Assembly: GCA_026954015.1 (NCBI GenBank)
Contig: JAIXLP010000085.1
Span: 1-32,845, forward strand
DNA: 32,845 nucleotides
Reading direction: 5' to 3'
From: Burkholderiales bacterium
Lineage (GTDB): Bacteria > Pseudomonadota > Gammaproteobacteria > Burkholderiales > Burkholderiaceae_C
Made by a program: the position numbers and the translations under genes
Shown: positions 1 through 8,310 of the stretch, in pieces
Layout of the letters: every line of letters starts with the position of its first letter
Numbering within the stretch: position 1 is the stretch's first letter
Notes under the pieces: generated by a model
The model's database searches: none
The model's input: the letters and a program-made list of their open reading frames with translations, nothing else
Told to the model about the DNA's origin: nothing

Positions 1-675
1 CAGAAGGACGTCGTGCGCGCCAACGGGCTCAAGAGCTGCTATGTGCGCCCGCTCGTGTGGATAGGCTCCGAAAAGCTCGGCGTCTCGCCCAAGGGCAACA
101 CCATCCACGTGATGGTCGCGGCCTGGGCCTGGGGCGCGTACCTGGGTGAAGAAGGGATGAAGCGCGGCATCCGCGTGCGCACCAGCAGCTACACGCGCCA
201 CCACGTGAACATCACGATGACGCAGGCCAAGACGGTGAGCAACTACACCAACTCCATCCTCGCCAACATGGAAGCCACCGACGACGGCTACGACGAGGCC
301 GTGCTGCTGGACAACGCCGGTTTCGTGAGCGAGGGCTCGGGCGAAAACGTCTACATCGTCAAGGACGGCGTGGTCTACACGCCCGACCTGTCGGCGGGCG
401 CGCTCAACGGCATCACGCGCAATTCCATCCTGCACATCTGCAAGGACCTCGGTATCGACGTGGTGCAAAAGCGCATCACGCGCGACGAGTGCTACATCGC
501 CGACGAAATGTTCTTCACCGGCACGGCGGCCGAGGTCACCCCGATCCGCGAATACGACCGCCTGCAGATCGGCGCCGGCAGCCGCGGCCCGGTCACCGAA
601 AAGATCCAGCAGGCGTTCTTCGACGTGGTCAACGGCCGCAACGCCAGGTACGCGCACTGGCTCACCAAGGTCTGA
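1..675 (+). CDS. ilvE: Branched-chain amino acid aminotransferase, 3' part
   Basis: This is the C-terminal 224 residues of a fold-type IV PLP aminotransferase, cut by the window edge; the frame is open from base 1. It transfers the amino group between leucine, isoleucine or valine and 2-oxoglutarate in the cytoplasm, the last step of branched-chain amino acid synthesis. The presumed Schiff-base lysine is in TQAKTVSNYTNS (fragment residue 77). Further on come SEGSGENVY and FTGTAAEVTPIREYD, the usual cofactor phosphate and substrate loops of IlvE, and the family-typical ending PVTEKIQQAFFDVVNG. The small zinc-finger gene begins 5 bp after the TGA, so the two are probably co-transcribed. Identity as IlvE rather than a D-amino acid aminotransferase rests on these loops. 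The upstream start and promoter are outside the window. Confidence 0.95.
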   Translation, partial: QKDVVRANGLKSCYVRPLVWIGSEKLGVSPKGNTIHVMVAAWAWGAYLGEEGMKRGIRVRTSSYTRHHVNITMTQAKTVSNYTNSILANMEATDDGYDEAVLLDNAGFVSEGSGENVYIVKDGVVYTPDLSAGALNGITRNSILHICKDLGIDVVQKRITRDECYIADEMFFTGTAAEVTPIREYDRLQIGAGSRGPVTEKIQQAFFDVVNGRNARYAHWLTKV

Positions 676-680
676 ACGCC

Positions 681-887
681 ATGCCCGAAACCATCATCGA
701 GCTGCTCGCCAAGGACCTGGACGGCAACGGCGGCATCCACTGCCCCAGCGCCCAGGCCGACATGAAGCTCTGGAACGGCCATCCGCGCGTCTTCCTCGAA
801 ATCGCGCGCCAGCACCAGGCCAGATGCCCGTATTGCGGCACCGTCTACCGCCTCAAGGAAGGCGAGGTGGTCAAGGGTGGGCATTGA
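681..887 (+). CDS. Small zinc-finger protein, zf-CHCC type
   Basis: A 68-residue protein with the spacing of the CHCC zinc-finger family, the domain also found in the mitochondrial complex I subunit NDUFS6. The likely ligands are Cys21 (in GGIHCPSA), His34 (in WNGHPRVF), and Cys49 and Cys52 (in ARCPYCGTVYRL). Its biochemical role in bacteria is not established. It is common beside ilvE and LPS-core glycosyltransferase genes in beta-proteobacteria. The ATG lies 5 bp after the ilvE stop, and the TGA directly abuts the TTG start of the glycosyltransferase, so it sits in the middle of an operon. The frame is confirmed by the intact zinc-binding motif. It is probably a soluble cytoplasmic protein. 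Confidence 0.85.
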   Translation: MPETIIELLAKDLDGNGGIHCPSAQADMKLWNGHPRVFLEIARQHQARCPYCGTVYRLKEGEVVKGGH

Positions 888-1703
888 TTGACGGCGCAAC
901 AGCCCGGCACTGACGCGGGCGCACCGACGCTGACCGTTGCGGTGCTCACCCGCAACGAGGCCGCCAACATCGGAGCGTGTCTGAAGAGCGCAGCGTTCGC
1001 CGACCAGCTGCTGGTGATCGACAACGGCAGCACGGACGGCACCGTGGAGCTGGCACGCGCGCTGGGCGCCGAAGTGCACAACTACCCCGACTGGCAGGGC
1101 TTCGCTGAGCAGCGCAACCGCCAGCTCGCGCATGCGCGCGGCGACTACGTCTTTTTCCTCGACGCGGACGAAGTGCTGTCGCCGGCGCTGGCCCGGGAGC
1201 TGCGCGAAGTCGTCGCAAGCCGCGTGCAGGCGGTCTGGCAGATACGCTGGCGCATCGTCGCGTTCGGCGCGGAGCTGCGGCACCTGCGCAGCGGCACCTG
1301 GGTGGAGCGCCTGTTCTGCCGCACGCAGCTGCAGCAGTGGACGGGCGCGGTACACGAGCAGGCGGTCCTGCGTGGCGAGCCGGTACCACGATTGCACCTG
1401 CGCAACCGGCTGTTGCACCACACGCGCCCCACCGTGCACGCCAGCCTGGTGAAACTCACGCAGTACGCAATGCTGGGCGCGGCCAAGAAGAGCCGGGAGG
1501 GTCGCCGTGGTGGCGTGCTGCGTGGCCTGGCGTCGGGTAGCGCGATGTTTCTGCGCATCTACGTCCTGCGCCTCGGATTCCTCTGTGGCGGACCAGGATT
1601 TCTCTATAGCCTCTTCGTCGCGCTCGAAGGCTTCTTTCGCTACGCCGCATTGCGCTACGACCACGACGACCTCGGCGAGTCGATGGAGCGCAACGCCTCA
1701 TGA
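888..1703 (+). CDS. Family 2 glycosyltransferase, LPS-core type (WaaE/KdtX-like)
   Basis: A 271-residue GT-A glycosyltransferase. TVAVLTRNEAANIGACLKS opens the nucleotide-sugar-binding fold, VIDNGSTDGT follows near residues 43-52, and the metal-binding DxD is in YVFFLDADE (Asp92-x-Asp94). The pattern after it (EQRNRQLAHARGDY, then AVWQIRWR and a WVERLFCR segment) resembles WaaE/KdtX proteins, which add a hexose to the inner core of LPS at the cytoplasmic face of the inner membrane; the exact sugar and acceptor cannot be read. The start is TTG, immediately after the zinc-finger stop with no gap. The next possible start would remove the first strand, so TTG is preferred. The 3' end overlaps the ligase-like gene as ATGA, implying translational coupling. 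A hydrophobic stretch near residues 220-240 may anchor it to the membrane. Confidence 0.85.
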   Translation: MTAQQPGTDAGAPTLTVAVLTRNEAANIGACLKSAAFADQLLVIDNGSTDGTVELARALGAEVHNYPDWQGFAEQRNRQLAHARGDYVFFLDADEVLSPALARELREVVASRVQAVWQIRWRIVAFGAELRHLRSGTWVERLFCRTQLQQWTGAVHEQAVLRGEPVPRLHLRNRLLHHTRPTVHASLVKLTQYAMLGAAKKSREGRRGGVLRGLASGSAMFLRIYVLRLGFLCGGPGFLYSLFVALEGFFRYAALRYDHDDLGESMERNAS

Positions 1704-2956
1704 CGCTGGACGACGGGGCGACCTGGGCCGCCCGGCTCGGCGCCTTCATGGTGCCGGGGCTCGCATTGTGGCTCCCCTCCGGTTATTCGTGGGGAGCGGC
1801 GCTGCTGCTCGCGGCGGCACTCGCGACCCTGCCGCGCTGGTGGGCCCGGCCACTGCCGCGCGAGGGCTGGTGGCTGGTGGCCAGTTTCACCGGCACCGCG
1901 GCGCTGTGGCTGCTGGAGGCGGCAGGCGCGTGGAGCTGGAGCGCGCTCGACCGCCCTTCCAAATACCTGCTGGCGCTGCCGTGCCTGGCATTCCTCATCG
2001 CGTACACGCCGCGCTACACGTGGCTGGCGATGGGCGTCGCCGTGGGTGCCATCGGGGCGGGACTGACCGGACTCTTTCAGCTGCGTGTGCTGCATCTGGT
2101 GCGCGCCAACGGCTACACCAACGCGATCCAGTTCGGCAATCTGAGCCTGCTGCTCGCGCTCATGGCGGCGTTGAGCCTGGTCATACTCTGGCGCACGTGG
2201 CGCGGATGGCAACGCGTACTGCTCGGATGCGGCGCGGTCCTGGGCATCGCCGGTTCGGTGGTGTCCCAGACACGCGGCGGCTGGCTGACCCTGCTGCTGC
2301 TTCTGCTGCCCGCATGTTTGTGGCTGCTCACGCGCACACGGCACATCGCGCGTGCACCCCTGTGGGTCGGAGCCTGCGCGCTGATGGTGCTGCTGCTGGC
2401 GCAGAACACGATGGTGCAGCACCGCGTCGAGCTGGCCTGGCAGGAGGCACAGACCTACTCCAACCAGCAGGACACCGAAAATTCCGTCGGCTACCGCATC
2501 GACCTGTGGCGCACGGCATGGCAACTCGGCTGGGCCCGGCCCTGGACCGGCTGGGGCCAGTCCGGATACGACGCCGAACAGGCCAGGCGCGTCGCGGCGG
2601 ACGAGCTGCCCGAGGCCATCCTCGCGCTGCACCACGCGCACAACGAAGTGCTCGACGCATTCGCCAAGCGCGGCCTGCCCGGCGTGGCACTCTTGTTGAT
2701 CGCGTTCTACGGCATCCCGCTCGGGTTGTTCTGGCCCACGGCGCAGCGCGTGCGCAATGCTGCCGGGCAGGTGAACCGCGAATCGCTCGCGCTCTGCTGC
2801 ATCGGCGTGGCGCTGCCGCTGTCGTACGCGGGATTCGGCCTCACCCAAGTGTTCCTCGCGCACAACAGCGGTTCGATGTTCTACCTGTTCATGTGCGCGC
2901 TGGTCTGCGCCATGCTGTACGCACGCCCGCGCGGGACGTGTTCAGCGTTGCCCTGA
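1700..2956 (+). CDS. O-antigen ligase / polymerase family membrane protein
   Basis: A 418-residue polytopic membrane protein with about ten to twelve hydrophobic segments, the topology of the Wzy_C/WaaL superfamily. SQTRGGWLTLLLLLLP (about residues 188-203) is the conserved Wzy_C start. A long periplasmic loop follows (about 235-330), with WGQSGYDAEQA and a late HHAHNEVLDAFAKRGLPG; HxHNxxL is the hallmark histidine region of the family. Members join O-antigen or other glycans from undecaprenyl diphosphate to lipid A-core on the periplasmic face of the inner membrane; whether this one is a ligase, a polymerase or a protein-glycosylating enzyme cannot be decided. It starts by ATGA overlap with the glycosyltransferase, supporting a joint role in LPS assembly. 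Its last 15 bp overlap the end of the convergent nitronate monooxygenase gene. Confidence 0.83.
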   Translation: MTLDDGATWAARLGAFMVPGLALWLPSGYSWGAALLLAAALATLPRWWARPLPREGWWLVASFTGTAALWLLEAAGAWSWSALDRPSKYLLALPCLAFLIAYTPRYTWLAMGVAVGAIGAGLTGLFQLRVLHLVRANGYTNAIQFGNLSLLLALMAALSLVILWRTWRGWQRVLLGCGAVLGIAGSVVSQTRGGWLTLLLLLLPACLWLLTRTRHIARAPLWVGACALMVLLLAQNTMVQHRVELAWQEAQTYSNQQDTENSVGYRIDLWRTAWQLGWARPWTGWGQSGYDAEQARRVAADELPEAILALHHAHNEVLDAFAKRGLPGVALLLIAFYGIPLGLFWPTAQRVRNAAGQVNRESLALCCIGVALPLSYAGFGLTQVFLAHNSGSMFYLFMCALVCAMLYARPRGTCSALP

Positions 2957-3991
2957 TTCCTGCGCCAGCACGCGCATGAGTTGCGCGGCCGGCATGGCCC
3001 GCGCCAACCCCGCGCCCTGCCCCGCCCACAACGCCATGTGCTCGCCGTCGCCCGCCTGGGCGGCGGCGCGGCGCACCGGCCCCATGAGCGCGTTCTGCAC
3101 CGGGTAGGGCGGCAGTTCGGCTTCGTGCGGCAGCAGCTCGCGCATCATGGTGTTGCTGATGCCGCGCGCCCAGCGGCCCGAAAATACGCGCGTGAGCCGC
3201 GTATCGCTGCCCTGTGCACGCGCCAGCGCGGCGCGCCACGCTGGCACGAGGGCCGATTCGGGGCAGGCGAGGAAGGCCGTGCCCATCTGCACCGCCTGCG
3301 CGCCCAGCGCGAGCGCCGCCCGGATACCGCGCCCGTCCATGATGCCGCCGGCCGCAATCACCGGGATGGCGAGCGCGTCCACGCACGCGGGCACCAGGGC
3401 CATCGTGCCGATCTGGCTCGCCTCCCAGGTGCTCAGGAATGTCGCACGGTGGCCGCCGCCTTCGATGCCGCTGGCCACCACCGCATCGGCGCCCACGCCC
3501 TGCCAAGCGAGCGCCTCCTCGACGGTGGTCGCCGCGCCCACCACGCAGCAACCCGCGGCATGCAGGCGTTCGACCTGTGCGGAAGTGAGTAGACCGAACG
3601 TAAAGCTCGCGACCGGGGGGCGCAGTTCGATGAGCGTTTCGAACTGTACCGCGAAGTCCTGGCACCACTGCGTTGGCGCCTGCAGCGGCAAGCCAAAGCG
3701 CTCGTAGAGCGGCGCCAGGCGCGCGAGCGTGGCGCGCACCTGCGCGGCGTCGGGCGCGGGTGGCTGCAGCACGAAGAGGTTCATGCCGAACGGCCGGTCG
3801 GTTGCGGCGCGCACTGCGGTGGCGGCCTCGCGCATGGCCTGCGGCGACCGCGAGCCGCAGCCGAGCATGCCCAGGCCGCCCGCCTGCGCAACGGCTGCGG
3901 CCAGTTGCGGCGTGTCCGAGCCGGTCATCGGCGCCTGAATGATGGGCAGGGCGATATCCAGCCGCTGCAACAGCCGGGGTGTGATGGGCAT
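2942..3991 (-). CDS. Nitronate monooxygenase family FMN enzyme
   Basis: A 349-residue TIM-barrel flavoprotein of the 2-nitropropane dioxygenase / nitronate monooxygenase family. It begins with LDIALPIIQAPMTGSDTPQLAAAVAQAGGLGMLG, where QAPM is the family N-terminal FMN contact. EGGGHR (about 177-182) matches the GxGGH motif carrying the family histidine, and IPVIAAGGIMDGRGIRAALALGAQAVQMGT is the standard phosphate-binding end of the barrel. Members oxidise alkyl nitronates such as propionate-3-nitronate; the natural substrate here is inferred only. The frame extends further upstream, but this ATG has GGAG six bases before it and is where family similarity begins. The gene stands alone on this strand, back to back with the MFS gene and converging with the ligase-like gene. 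Confidence 0.85.
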   Translation of the reverse strand: MPITPRLLQRLDIALPIIQAPMTGSDTPQLAAAVAQAGGLGMLGCGSRSPQAMREAATAVRAATDRPFGMNLFVLQPPAPDAAQVRATLARLAPLYERFGLPLQAPTQWCQDFAVQFETLIELRPPVASFTFGLLTSAQVERLHAAGCCVVGAATTVEEALAWQGVGADAVVASGIEGGGHRATFLSTWEASQIGTMALVPACVDALAIPVIAAGGIMDGRGIRAALALGAQAVQMGTAFLACPESALVPAWRAALARAQGSDTRLTRVFSGRWARGISNTMMRELLPHEAELPPYPVQNALMGPVRRAAAQAGDGEHMALWAGQGAGLARAMPAAQLMRVLAQESGQR

Positions 3992-4097
3992 GCAGTTCTC
4001 CGCGAGGGTACGCACAGCGCAGCCGTGTGCGATGATTTCGCGCGCCATCTTACGGCGCGCGGCTGCAGCACGCCGCCCACGCCCACCCTCACGCCCG

Positions 4098-5342
4098 ATG
4101 CCCGACGCTTCCCACCCTGCCCACGCGACCGCCTGGTTCGAGCAACCCTGGGCCGTTGCGCTGGCCGGGCTGCTCGCGATCGCCGTCGCCATGGGCGTGG
4201 GGCGCTTCGCGTTCACGCCGCTGCTGCCGATGATGCTGCACGACGGTGTGGTCGATCTGGCGCAAGGTAGCTGGCTCGCCACGGCCAACTACATCGGCTA
4301 TCTCGCGGGGGCCGTTGCCTGCACCGCGCTGCCCTGGGTCGCGCCCCGGCTGTATGCGCGCTGGGGCCCGGCGACGCTGGCGCGCGCGGGGCTCGTGGCG
4401 ACCGTGGTGCTGACCGCGGCGATGGCGCTGCCGCTGGCCGCCACCTGGCCCACGCTGCGCTTCGCCGCGGGCGTCGCGAGCGCGTTCGTGCTGCTGAACG
4501 TGGCGGCGTGGTGCATGGTGCGCCTTGCGCTGCTCGGGCAGCCGACGATGGGGGCGGTGATCTTCGCGGGGGCCGGGGTGGGCATCGTGCTCACGGGCCT
4601 GGCGGCCAGCGCCATGGTTGCGTTCGGGTGGCGCGCGGCGAGCGGCTGGCTGCTGTTTGCCGTGCTGGCGCTGCTGTGGTGCCTGCCGATCTGGCCCGTG
4701 GTGCGCGGTGCTGCGGCCCGCGCGCCCGCGTCCGCGGCCCACGCGGGGCACCCCGCCGCCACGCCAGCCGCACCGCCTCTGGCGCGCGCACTGCATGCGC
4801 TGGGCTACGGGCTCGCAGGGCTGGGCTACATCGTCACCGCGACCTTCCTGCCCGTGATCGCGCGCTCGGCATTGCCGCCGGGCTCGCCTTGGCCCGACCT
4901 GTTCTGGCCGATGTTCGGTGTCGGCGCCACCGTGGGCGCGTTGCTCAGCGCACGCACCCCGCTGCCGTGGGACCGACGCTGGCTGCTGGCTGCCTGTTAC
5001 CTCGTCCAGGCAGCCGGGATCGCGATCGGGCTGTGGTCGCCCACGGCGTCGGGGTTCGCGGCAGGCAGCGTACTGCTCGGCCTGCCGTTCCTCGCGCTCG
5101 TGTTCTACGCGATGCAGGTCGCGCGCGAGCAGTGGCCCGCATCGGCCGACAGCTTCATGAGCCTCATCACGGCGGCCTACGGCATCGGGCAGATCGTCGG
5201 CCCGCCCATCACCGCCTGGCTGCTCGAACGCAGCGGCCAGGCGCAGGGCTTCACGCGCGCGCTGAGCTTTGCGGCGGCGGCGCTGCTCGCGGGCGCGCTG
5301 ATCTACGCCGCCTCGGCGCTGCGCTGGAGGCGCGCTGAATGA
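4098..5342 (+). CDS. MFS transporter, YbfB/YjiJ type
   Basis: A 414-residue major-facilitator protein with twelve predicted membrane segments. The first helix reads [22 protein letters not shown], and GRFAxTPLLP is the signature of the YbfB/YjiJ (MFS_4) group, whose substrates are unknown. An Ala/Pro-rich cytoplasmic linker (about residues 205-230) separates the two six-helix halves, as is normal. The frame is open further upstream, but the ATG at the start of [13 protein letters not shown] is preferred because it leaves a short cytoplasmic tail before helix 1. The stop overlaps the mnmE start as ATGA, so mnmE translation is probably coupled to this gene, an unusual partner for it. The gene is divergent from the nitronate monooxygenase across about 106 bp. 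Confidence 0.85.
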   Translation: MPDASHPAHATAWFEQPWAVALAGLLAIAVAMGVGRFAFTPLLPMMLHDGVVDLAQGSWLATANYIGYLAGAVACTALPWVAPRLYARWGPATLARAGLVATVVLTAAMALPLAATWPTLRFAAGVASAFVLLNVAAWCMVRLALLGQPTMGAVIFAGAGVGIVLTGLAASAMVAFGWRAASGWLLFAVLALLWCLPIWPVVRGAAARAPASAAHAGHPAATPAAPPLARALHALGYGLAGLGYIVTATFLPVIARSALPPGSPWPDLFWPMFGVGATVGALLSARTPLPWDRRWLLAACYLVQAAGIAIGLWSPTASGFAAGSVLLGLPFLALVFYAMQVAREQWPASADSFMSLITAAYGIGQIVGPPITAWLLERSGQAQGFTRALSFAAAALLAGALIYAASALRWRRAE

Positions 5343-6742
5343 CACCGTTTGCGCGCCACGGCGACCCCATCGTCGCGATTGCGACCGCGCCCGGCCGCGG
5401 CGCGGTGGGGATCGTGCGCGTCTCGGGCGCGGGGCTGGCGCCGTTCGTGCAGGCGCTGCTCGGGCGGGCGCTGCGGCCGCGCGAGGCGCACTACCTGCCC
5501 TTCCCCGATGCGCGGGGCGAGGCCATCGACCACGGTCTGGCGCTGTGGTTTCCCGCGCCGCACAGCTACACCGGCGAAGACGTGCTGGAGCTGCAGGCGC
5601 ACGGCGGGCCGGTGGTGCTGCAACTGCTGCTGGCGCGCTGCCTGGGTGCGGCGCAGGGCGTGCTGCCACGCCTGCGCCCGGCCGAGCCCGGCGAATTCAC
5701 CGAGCGCGCGTTTCTCAACGACAAGATCGACCTGGCGCAGGCCGAGGCCGTCGCCGACCTGATCGACGCCAGCACCGAGGCTGCGGCGCGCGGCGCGGCG
5801 CGCTCGCTCTCGGGCGCGTTTTCCGGCGAGGTGCATGCGCTGCGCGATGCGCTCGTGCGCCTGCGCACGCTGGTCGAGGCGACACTGGATTTTCCTGAAG
5901 AAGAAATCGACTTTCTGCGCAAGGCGGACGCGCGCGGACAGCTATCTGAATTGCAGCAAAGCGTAGCCGCGGTGCTGCGGCAGGCACGCCAGGGCGCGCT
6001 GCTGCGCGAGGGCATCAACGTCGTGATTGCGGGCCAGCCGAATGCGGGCAAGAGCTCGCTGCTCAACGCGCTTGCGGGCGCCGAGCGCGCGATCGTCACG
6101 CCGATCGCCGGCACGACGCGCGACACGGTGCGCGAGTCCATCCAGATCGACGGCGTGCCGCTGCACGTGATCGACACCGCCGGGCTGCGCGCAAGCGACG
6201 ACGCGGTCGAGCGCATCGGCATCGCGCGCGCGTGGGAGCAGATCGAGCGCGCCGACGCGGTGCTCTTCCTGCACGACCTGACGCGCGCGCACGACGGCGA
6301 CTACCTGCGCGCCGATGCGGCGCTGGCGCGCGAGCTGGGCGAAAAAGCACCGGCGCGCGCGGTCGTGATCGACGTGTGGAACAAGGCCGATGCCGCGCCG
6401 GCCGATGCGGCGGCACGGCCCGTGGGCGGCACCTCGGTCGCGCTCTCGGCGCTCACCGGCACGGGGCTGGCCGCGCTGCGCGGTGCGCTGCTGCGCGCCG
6501 CCGGCTGGCAGGCCACGCCCGAGGGGCTGTACGTCGCGCGCGCGCGCCACCTGGAGGCGCTGCGCGCGGTGGCCGCGCACCTGGACGCCGCGCAGGCGCT
6601 GCTGGACGGCGACGCACCCGCGCTCGACCTGCTGGCCGAGGAGCTGCGCCTGGCGCACCACGCGCTGGGCGCGATCACCGGCGAATTCACCGCCGACGAC
6701 CTGCTGGGCACTATCTTCGCGCAGTTTTGCATCGGCAAGTGA
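5339..6742 (+). CDS. mnmE: tRNA modification GTPase MnmE
   Basis: A full-length (467 aa) MnmE. With MnmG it installs the carboxymethylaminomethyl or aminomethyl group on carbon 5 of the wobble uridine (U34) of certain tRNAs, using GTP, methylene-tetrahydrofolate and FAD. The N-terminal folate-binding domain opens with [22 protein letters not shown]. The inserted G domain shows G1 GQPNAGKSS (232-240), G2 TTRDT (about 259-263), G3 DTAG (279-282) and G4 NKAD (348-351). The protein ends in the invariant FCIGK, whose cysteine is essential in the family. In many beta-proteobacteria mnmE follows yidC; here it follows an MFS gene, far from yidC. Codons about 200-207 lie in a locally AT-richer patch that vaguely resembles the dispersed repeat (see findings). 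Confidence 0.98.
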   Translation: MTPFARHGDPIVAIATAPGRGAVGIVRVSGAGLAPFVQALLGRALRPREAHYLPFPDARGEAIDHGLALWFPAPHSYTGEDVLELQAHGGPVVLQLLLARCLGAAQGVLPRLRPAEPGEFTERAFLNDKIDLAQAEAVADLIDASTEAAARGAARSLSGAFSGEVHALRDALVRLRTLVEATLDFPEEEIDFLRKADARGQLSELQQSVAAVLRQARQGALLREGINVVIAGQPNAGKSSLLNALAGAERAIVTPIAGTTRDTVRESIQIDGVPLHVIDTAGLRASDDAVERIGIARAWEQIERADAVLFLHDLTRAHDGDYLRADAALARELGEKAPARAVVIDVWNKADAAPADAAARPVGGTSVALSALTGTGLAALRGALLRAAGWQATPEGLYVARARHLEALRAVAAHLDAAQALLDGDAPALDLLAEELRLAHHALGAITGEFTADDLLGTIFAQFCIGK

Positions 6743-6871
6743 CCGGCGCCCCGCCCGGCACGGTGCGGCAAAGCGCTGCACAGGCGCGGATTCGCGGCGC
6801 ATTTTCACGCTACGCACCTCCGCGTCTGCGGTAAAAATGGCGATGCAAGCCCGTGTCCCGAAGGGGAAACC

Positions 6872-7000
6872 ATGTACACATCACCCGGAGTTCGATGCCA
6901 TGCGGCGCTGCCCGCCCTCAGCCGGGCCAGGGTGGACGCCGTGGCGGATTCCGGCCCCCTCCGATACGGCATTCAGCGAATCTCCAACGCCGCACGCTAG
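6872..7000 (+). CDS. Possible 42-residue small protein, unrecognised
   Basis: ATG to TAG in an otherwise empty gap, preceded by GAAGGGGAAACC, which places an AGGGG Shine-Dalgarno-like run six bases before the start. The predicted peptide (MYTSPGVRCHAALPALSR at its start) is basic, has no membrane segment or known motif, and belongs to no family I recognise. Such a frame could arise by chance in DNA of this composition; the ribosome-binding site and its position in a gap are the only support. Confidence 0.18.
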   Translation: MYTSPGVRCHAALPALSRARVDAVADSGPLRYGIQRISNAAR

Positions 7001-7006
7001 TTTTAC

Positions 7007-7035
7007 TTGTCTGATCGAACCAGCCACGGTAACTT
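7007..7035 (+). promoter_or_regulatory. Possible promoter of the cNMP-binding-domain gene
   Basis: TTGTCT (7007-7012) and TAACTT (7030-7035) are separated by 17 bp. Transcription would begin within a few bases of the ATG at 7045, giving an almost leaderless message. The match to the sigma-70 consensus is only moderate, so this is tentative. Confidence 0.3.
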
Positions 7036-7044
7036 GTCGTATCC

Positions 7045-7542
7045 ATGCACAGCGCCAACTTCACCGCCGCAGCCGGCGGCAACCTGAACCAGCTGATCGC
7101 CGCGATCGACGCAGCCAGCGGCGACGAGGATGGCCTGGGCACGCGTGTGTCGTCCACGCAGTGGGCCATCCTGGCGCCCTACCTGCAATCGCTGGACTTG
7201 CCGGCAGGGCAGATCCTGTTCGCTCAGGGCAGTGACGACCGCTCGCTGTACCTCGTCGAAAGCGGCTCGCTCAGCGTGCATTATCAGGACGCGAAGCAGC
7301 GCGTGCGCCTTGCGATCGTGAGCGCGGGCTCGGTGGTCGGCGAAGGCGCGTTCTTTTCCCACCGCATGCGTAGCGCGACCGTGCAGGCCAATGGCGCATG
7401 CCGCCTGTGGGCGCTCACGTCGCTACGTTTCGGCGAACTGTCCAACCGGCAGCCGGCCGCTGCGCTGGCGCTCGTGATGGGCGCGGGCGCCGTGCTCGCC
7501 AAGCGCCTGGCCAACCGCCGGCTGCGCGTGGCCGCCACCTGA
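7045..7542 (+). CDS. Cyclic-nucleotide-binding-domain protein without DNA-binding domain
   Basis: A 165-residue protein consisting essentially of one Crp/Fnr-type cyclic-nucleotide-binding beta-roll (about residues 40-150). Visible elements are LPAGQILFAQGSDDRSLYLVESGSLSV (strands 1-4) and VSAGSVVGEGAFFSHRMRSATVQANGACRLWAL, which corresponds to the phosphate-binding cassette. The canonical cassette has FGE followed by R(S/T)A; here GEGAFFSHRMRSAT keeps the Glu and Arg, so nucleotide binding is possible but unproven. A helix follows (about 135-160), but there is no helix-turn-helix, so it is not itself a transcription factor. It may sense a ligand and act through protein contacts. The unknown gene 51 bp downstream on the same strand may be in the same transcript. 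Confidence 0.75.
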   Translation: MHSANFTAAAGGNLNQLIAAIDAASGDEDGLGTRVSSTQWAILAPYLQSLDLPAGQILFAQGSDDRSLYLVESGSLSVHYQDAKQRVRLAIVSAGSVVGEGAFFSHRMRSATVQANGACRLWALTSLRFGELSNRQPAAALALVMGAGAVLAKRLANRRLRVAAT

Positions 7543-7593
7543 CGATCGCACACAGGGCACGAACATCACTCCCATCCACGAACTAGGATCGGC

Positions 7594-8292
7594 ATGTCAC
7601 TACTGAACTGGCTTTTCCCGAAAAAATCCGCAGCCGCCACGACCGCGATCGGCGCGCAAGAGCTGGCGGGCACAGCGCCGACGAGCGAGCGCCGCGCCGA
7701 GCGAGCACAGCGGCGCGAGCAACTGTACCTGGCCGTGCGCGACACCATGGTGCGCTCCGGCGTGCTCTCGTCGGGCTACAAGTTCAAGGTGCTGTCGCTG
7801 GACCCGGCGGGCCACCAGTTCCTGGTGATGATCGACATCGCCCAGAGCCACGGCGGCGAGGTGGCGCGCCAGCGCGAGATGGAAACGCTGCTCACGCAGA
7901 TTGCCCGCTCGCGCTTTCACATCCAGGTGATCGCGGTGTACTGGCGCGTCAACAGCGCACTCGCGGCCGCGGCCGTCCGGCCCGAGGCCAACGTGCCTGC
8001 CGCACCCGCGTCCAGGCCGGAAATTGCCCCCACGGTGGCGATGGCCGCGCCAGTGGCTGCGCTCCAGACCGCCGCACTTCCCGCGTCGGCGCCAGGGTTT
8101 GAGCCCATCGCGCCCGACGAAGTGGCCGCGCTGCAGGAGGCGCTGCGCGAGGCGCCCGCGGCACCGCCACGCAAAGCCCCGGTGCTCGAACCCGACCCAG
8201 AGCCGGCGGCGGACGGATTCGCCGACACCGTGATCGCCGCCGACGACGAACTGCCCTACCCGGGCGCAACGGAATACGGCGGACTGCGCTGA
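7594..8292 (+). CDS. Uncharacterised 232-residue protein
   Basis: I do not recognise this family. AGGATC lies just before the ATG and serves as ribosome-binding site. Residues about 35-135 look like a compact folded domain (EQLYLAVRDTMVRSGVLSSGYKFKVLS, then HQFLVMIDIA and a final FHIQVIAVYWRVN), alternating helix and strand. Residues about 136-232 are rich in Ala, Pro and Glu and probably disordered, ending in an acidic segment (AADDELPYPGATEYGG). There is no signal peptide; the N-terminus MSLLNWLFPKKSAA is short, amphipathic and basic and could touch the membrane. It follows the cyclic-nucleotide-binding-domain gene on the same strand and converges on apt, 18 bp away. Confidence 0.7.
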   Translation: MSLLNWLFPKKSAAATTAIGAQELAGTAPTSERRAERAQRREQLYLAVRDTMVRSGVLSSGYKFKVLSLDPAGHQFLVMIDIAQSHGGEVARQREMETLLTQIARSRFHIQVIAVYWRVNSALAAAAVRPEANVPAAPASRPEIAPTVAMAAPVAALQTAALPASAPGFEPIAPDEVAALQEALREAPAAPPRKAPVLEPDPEPAADGFADTVIAADDELPYPGATEYGGLR

Positions 8293-8310
8293 ACGCGCCC
8301 GCTCACGGCA

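Larger units (their letters stand above)
6743..7044 (+). other. 302-bp gap between mnmE and the cNMP-binding-domain gene
   Basis: No recognisable RNA gene or protein family is present. It holds a 7-bp stem just after mnmE (6763-6769 pairing with 6775-6781, one G-T pair) without a T-run, so it is at best a weak terminator. There is also an A-rich tract at about 6830-6839, a possible 42-codon reading frame (6872-7000) with a fair ribosome-binding site, and a possible promoter close to the next gene. The composition is somewhat less GC-rich than the flanking genes. Confidence 0.5.

Noticed and set aside
7000-7045. GATCGAACC motif that resembles part of a tRNA T-arm
   Set aside because: No acceptor, D or anticodon arm can be folded around it on either strand.
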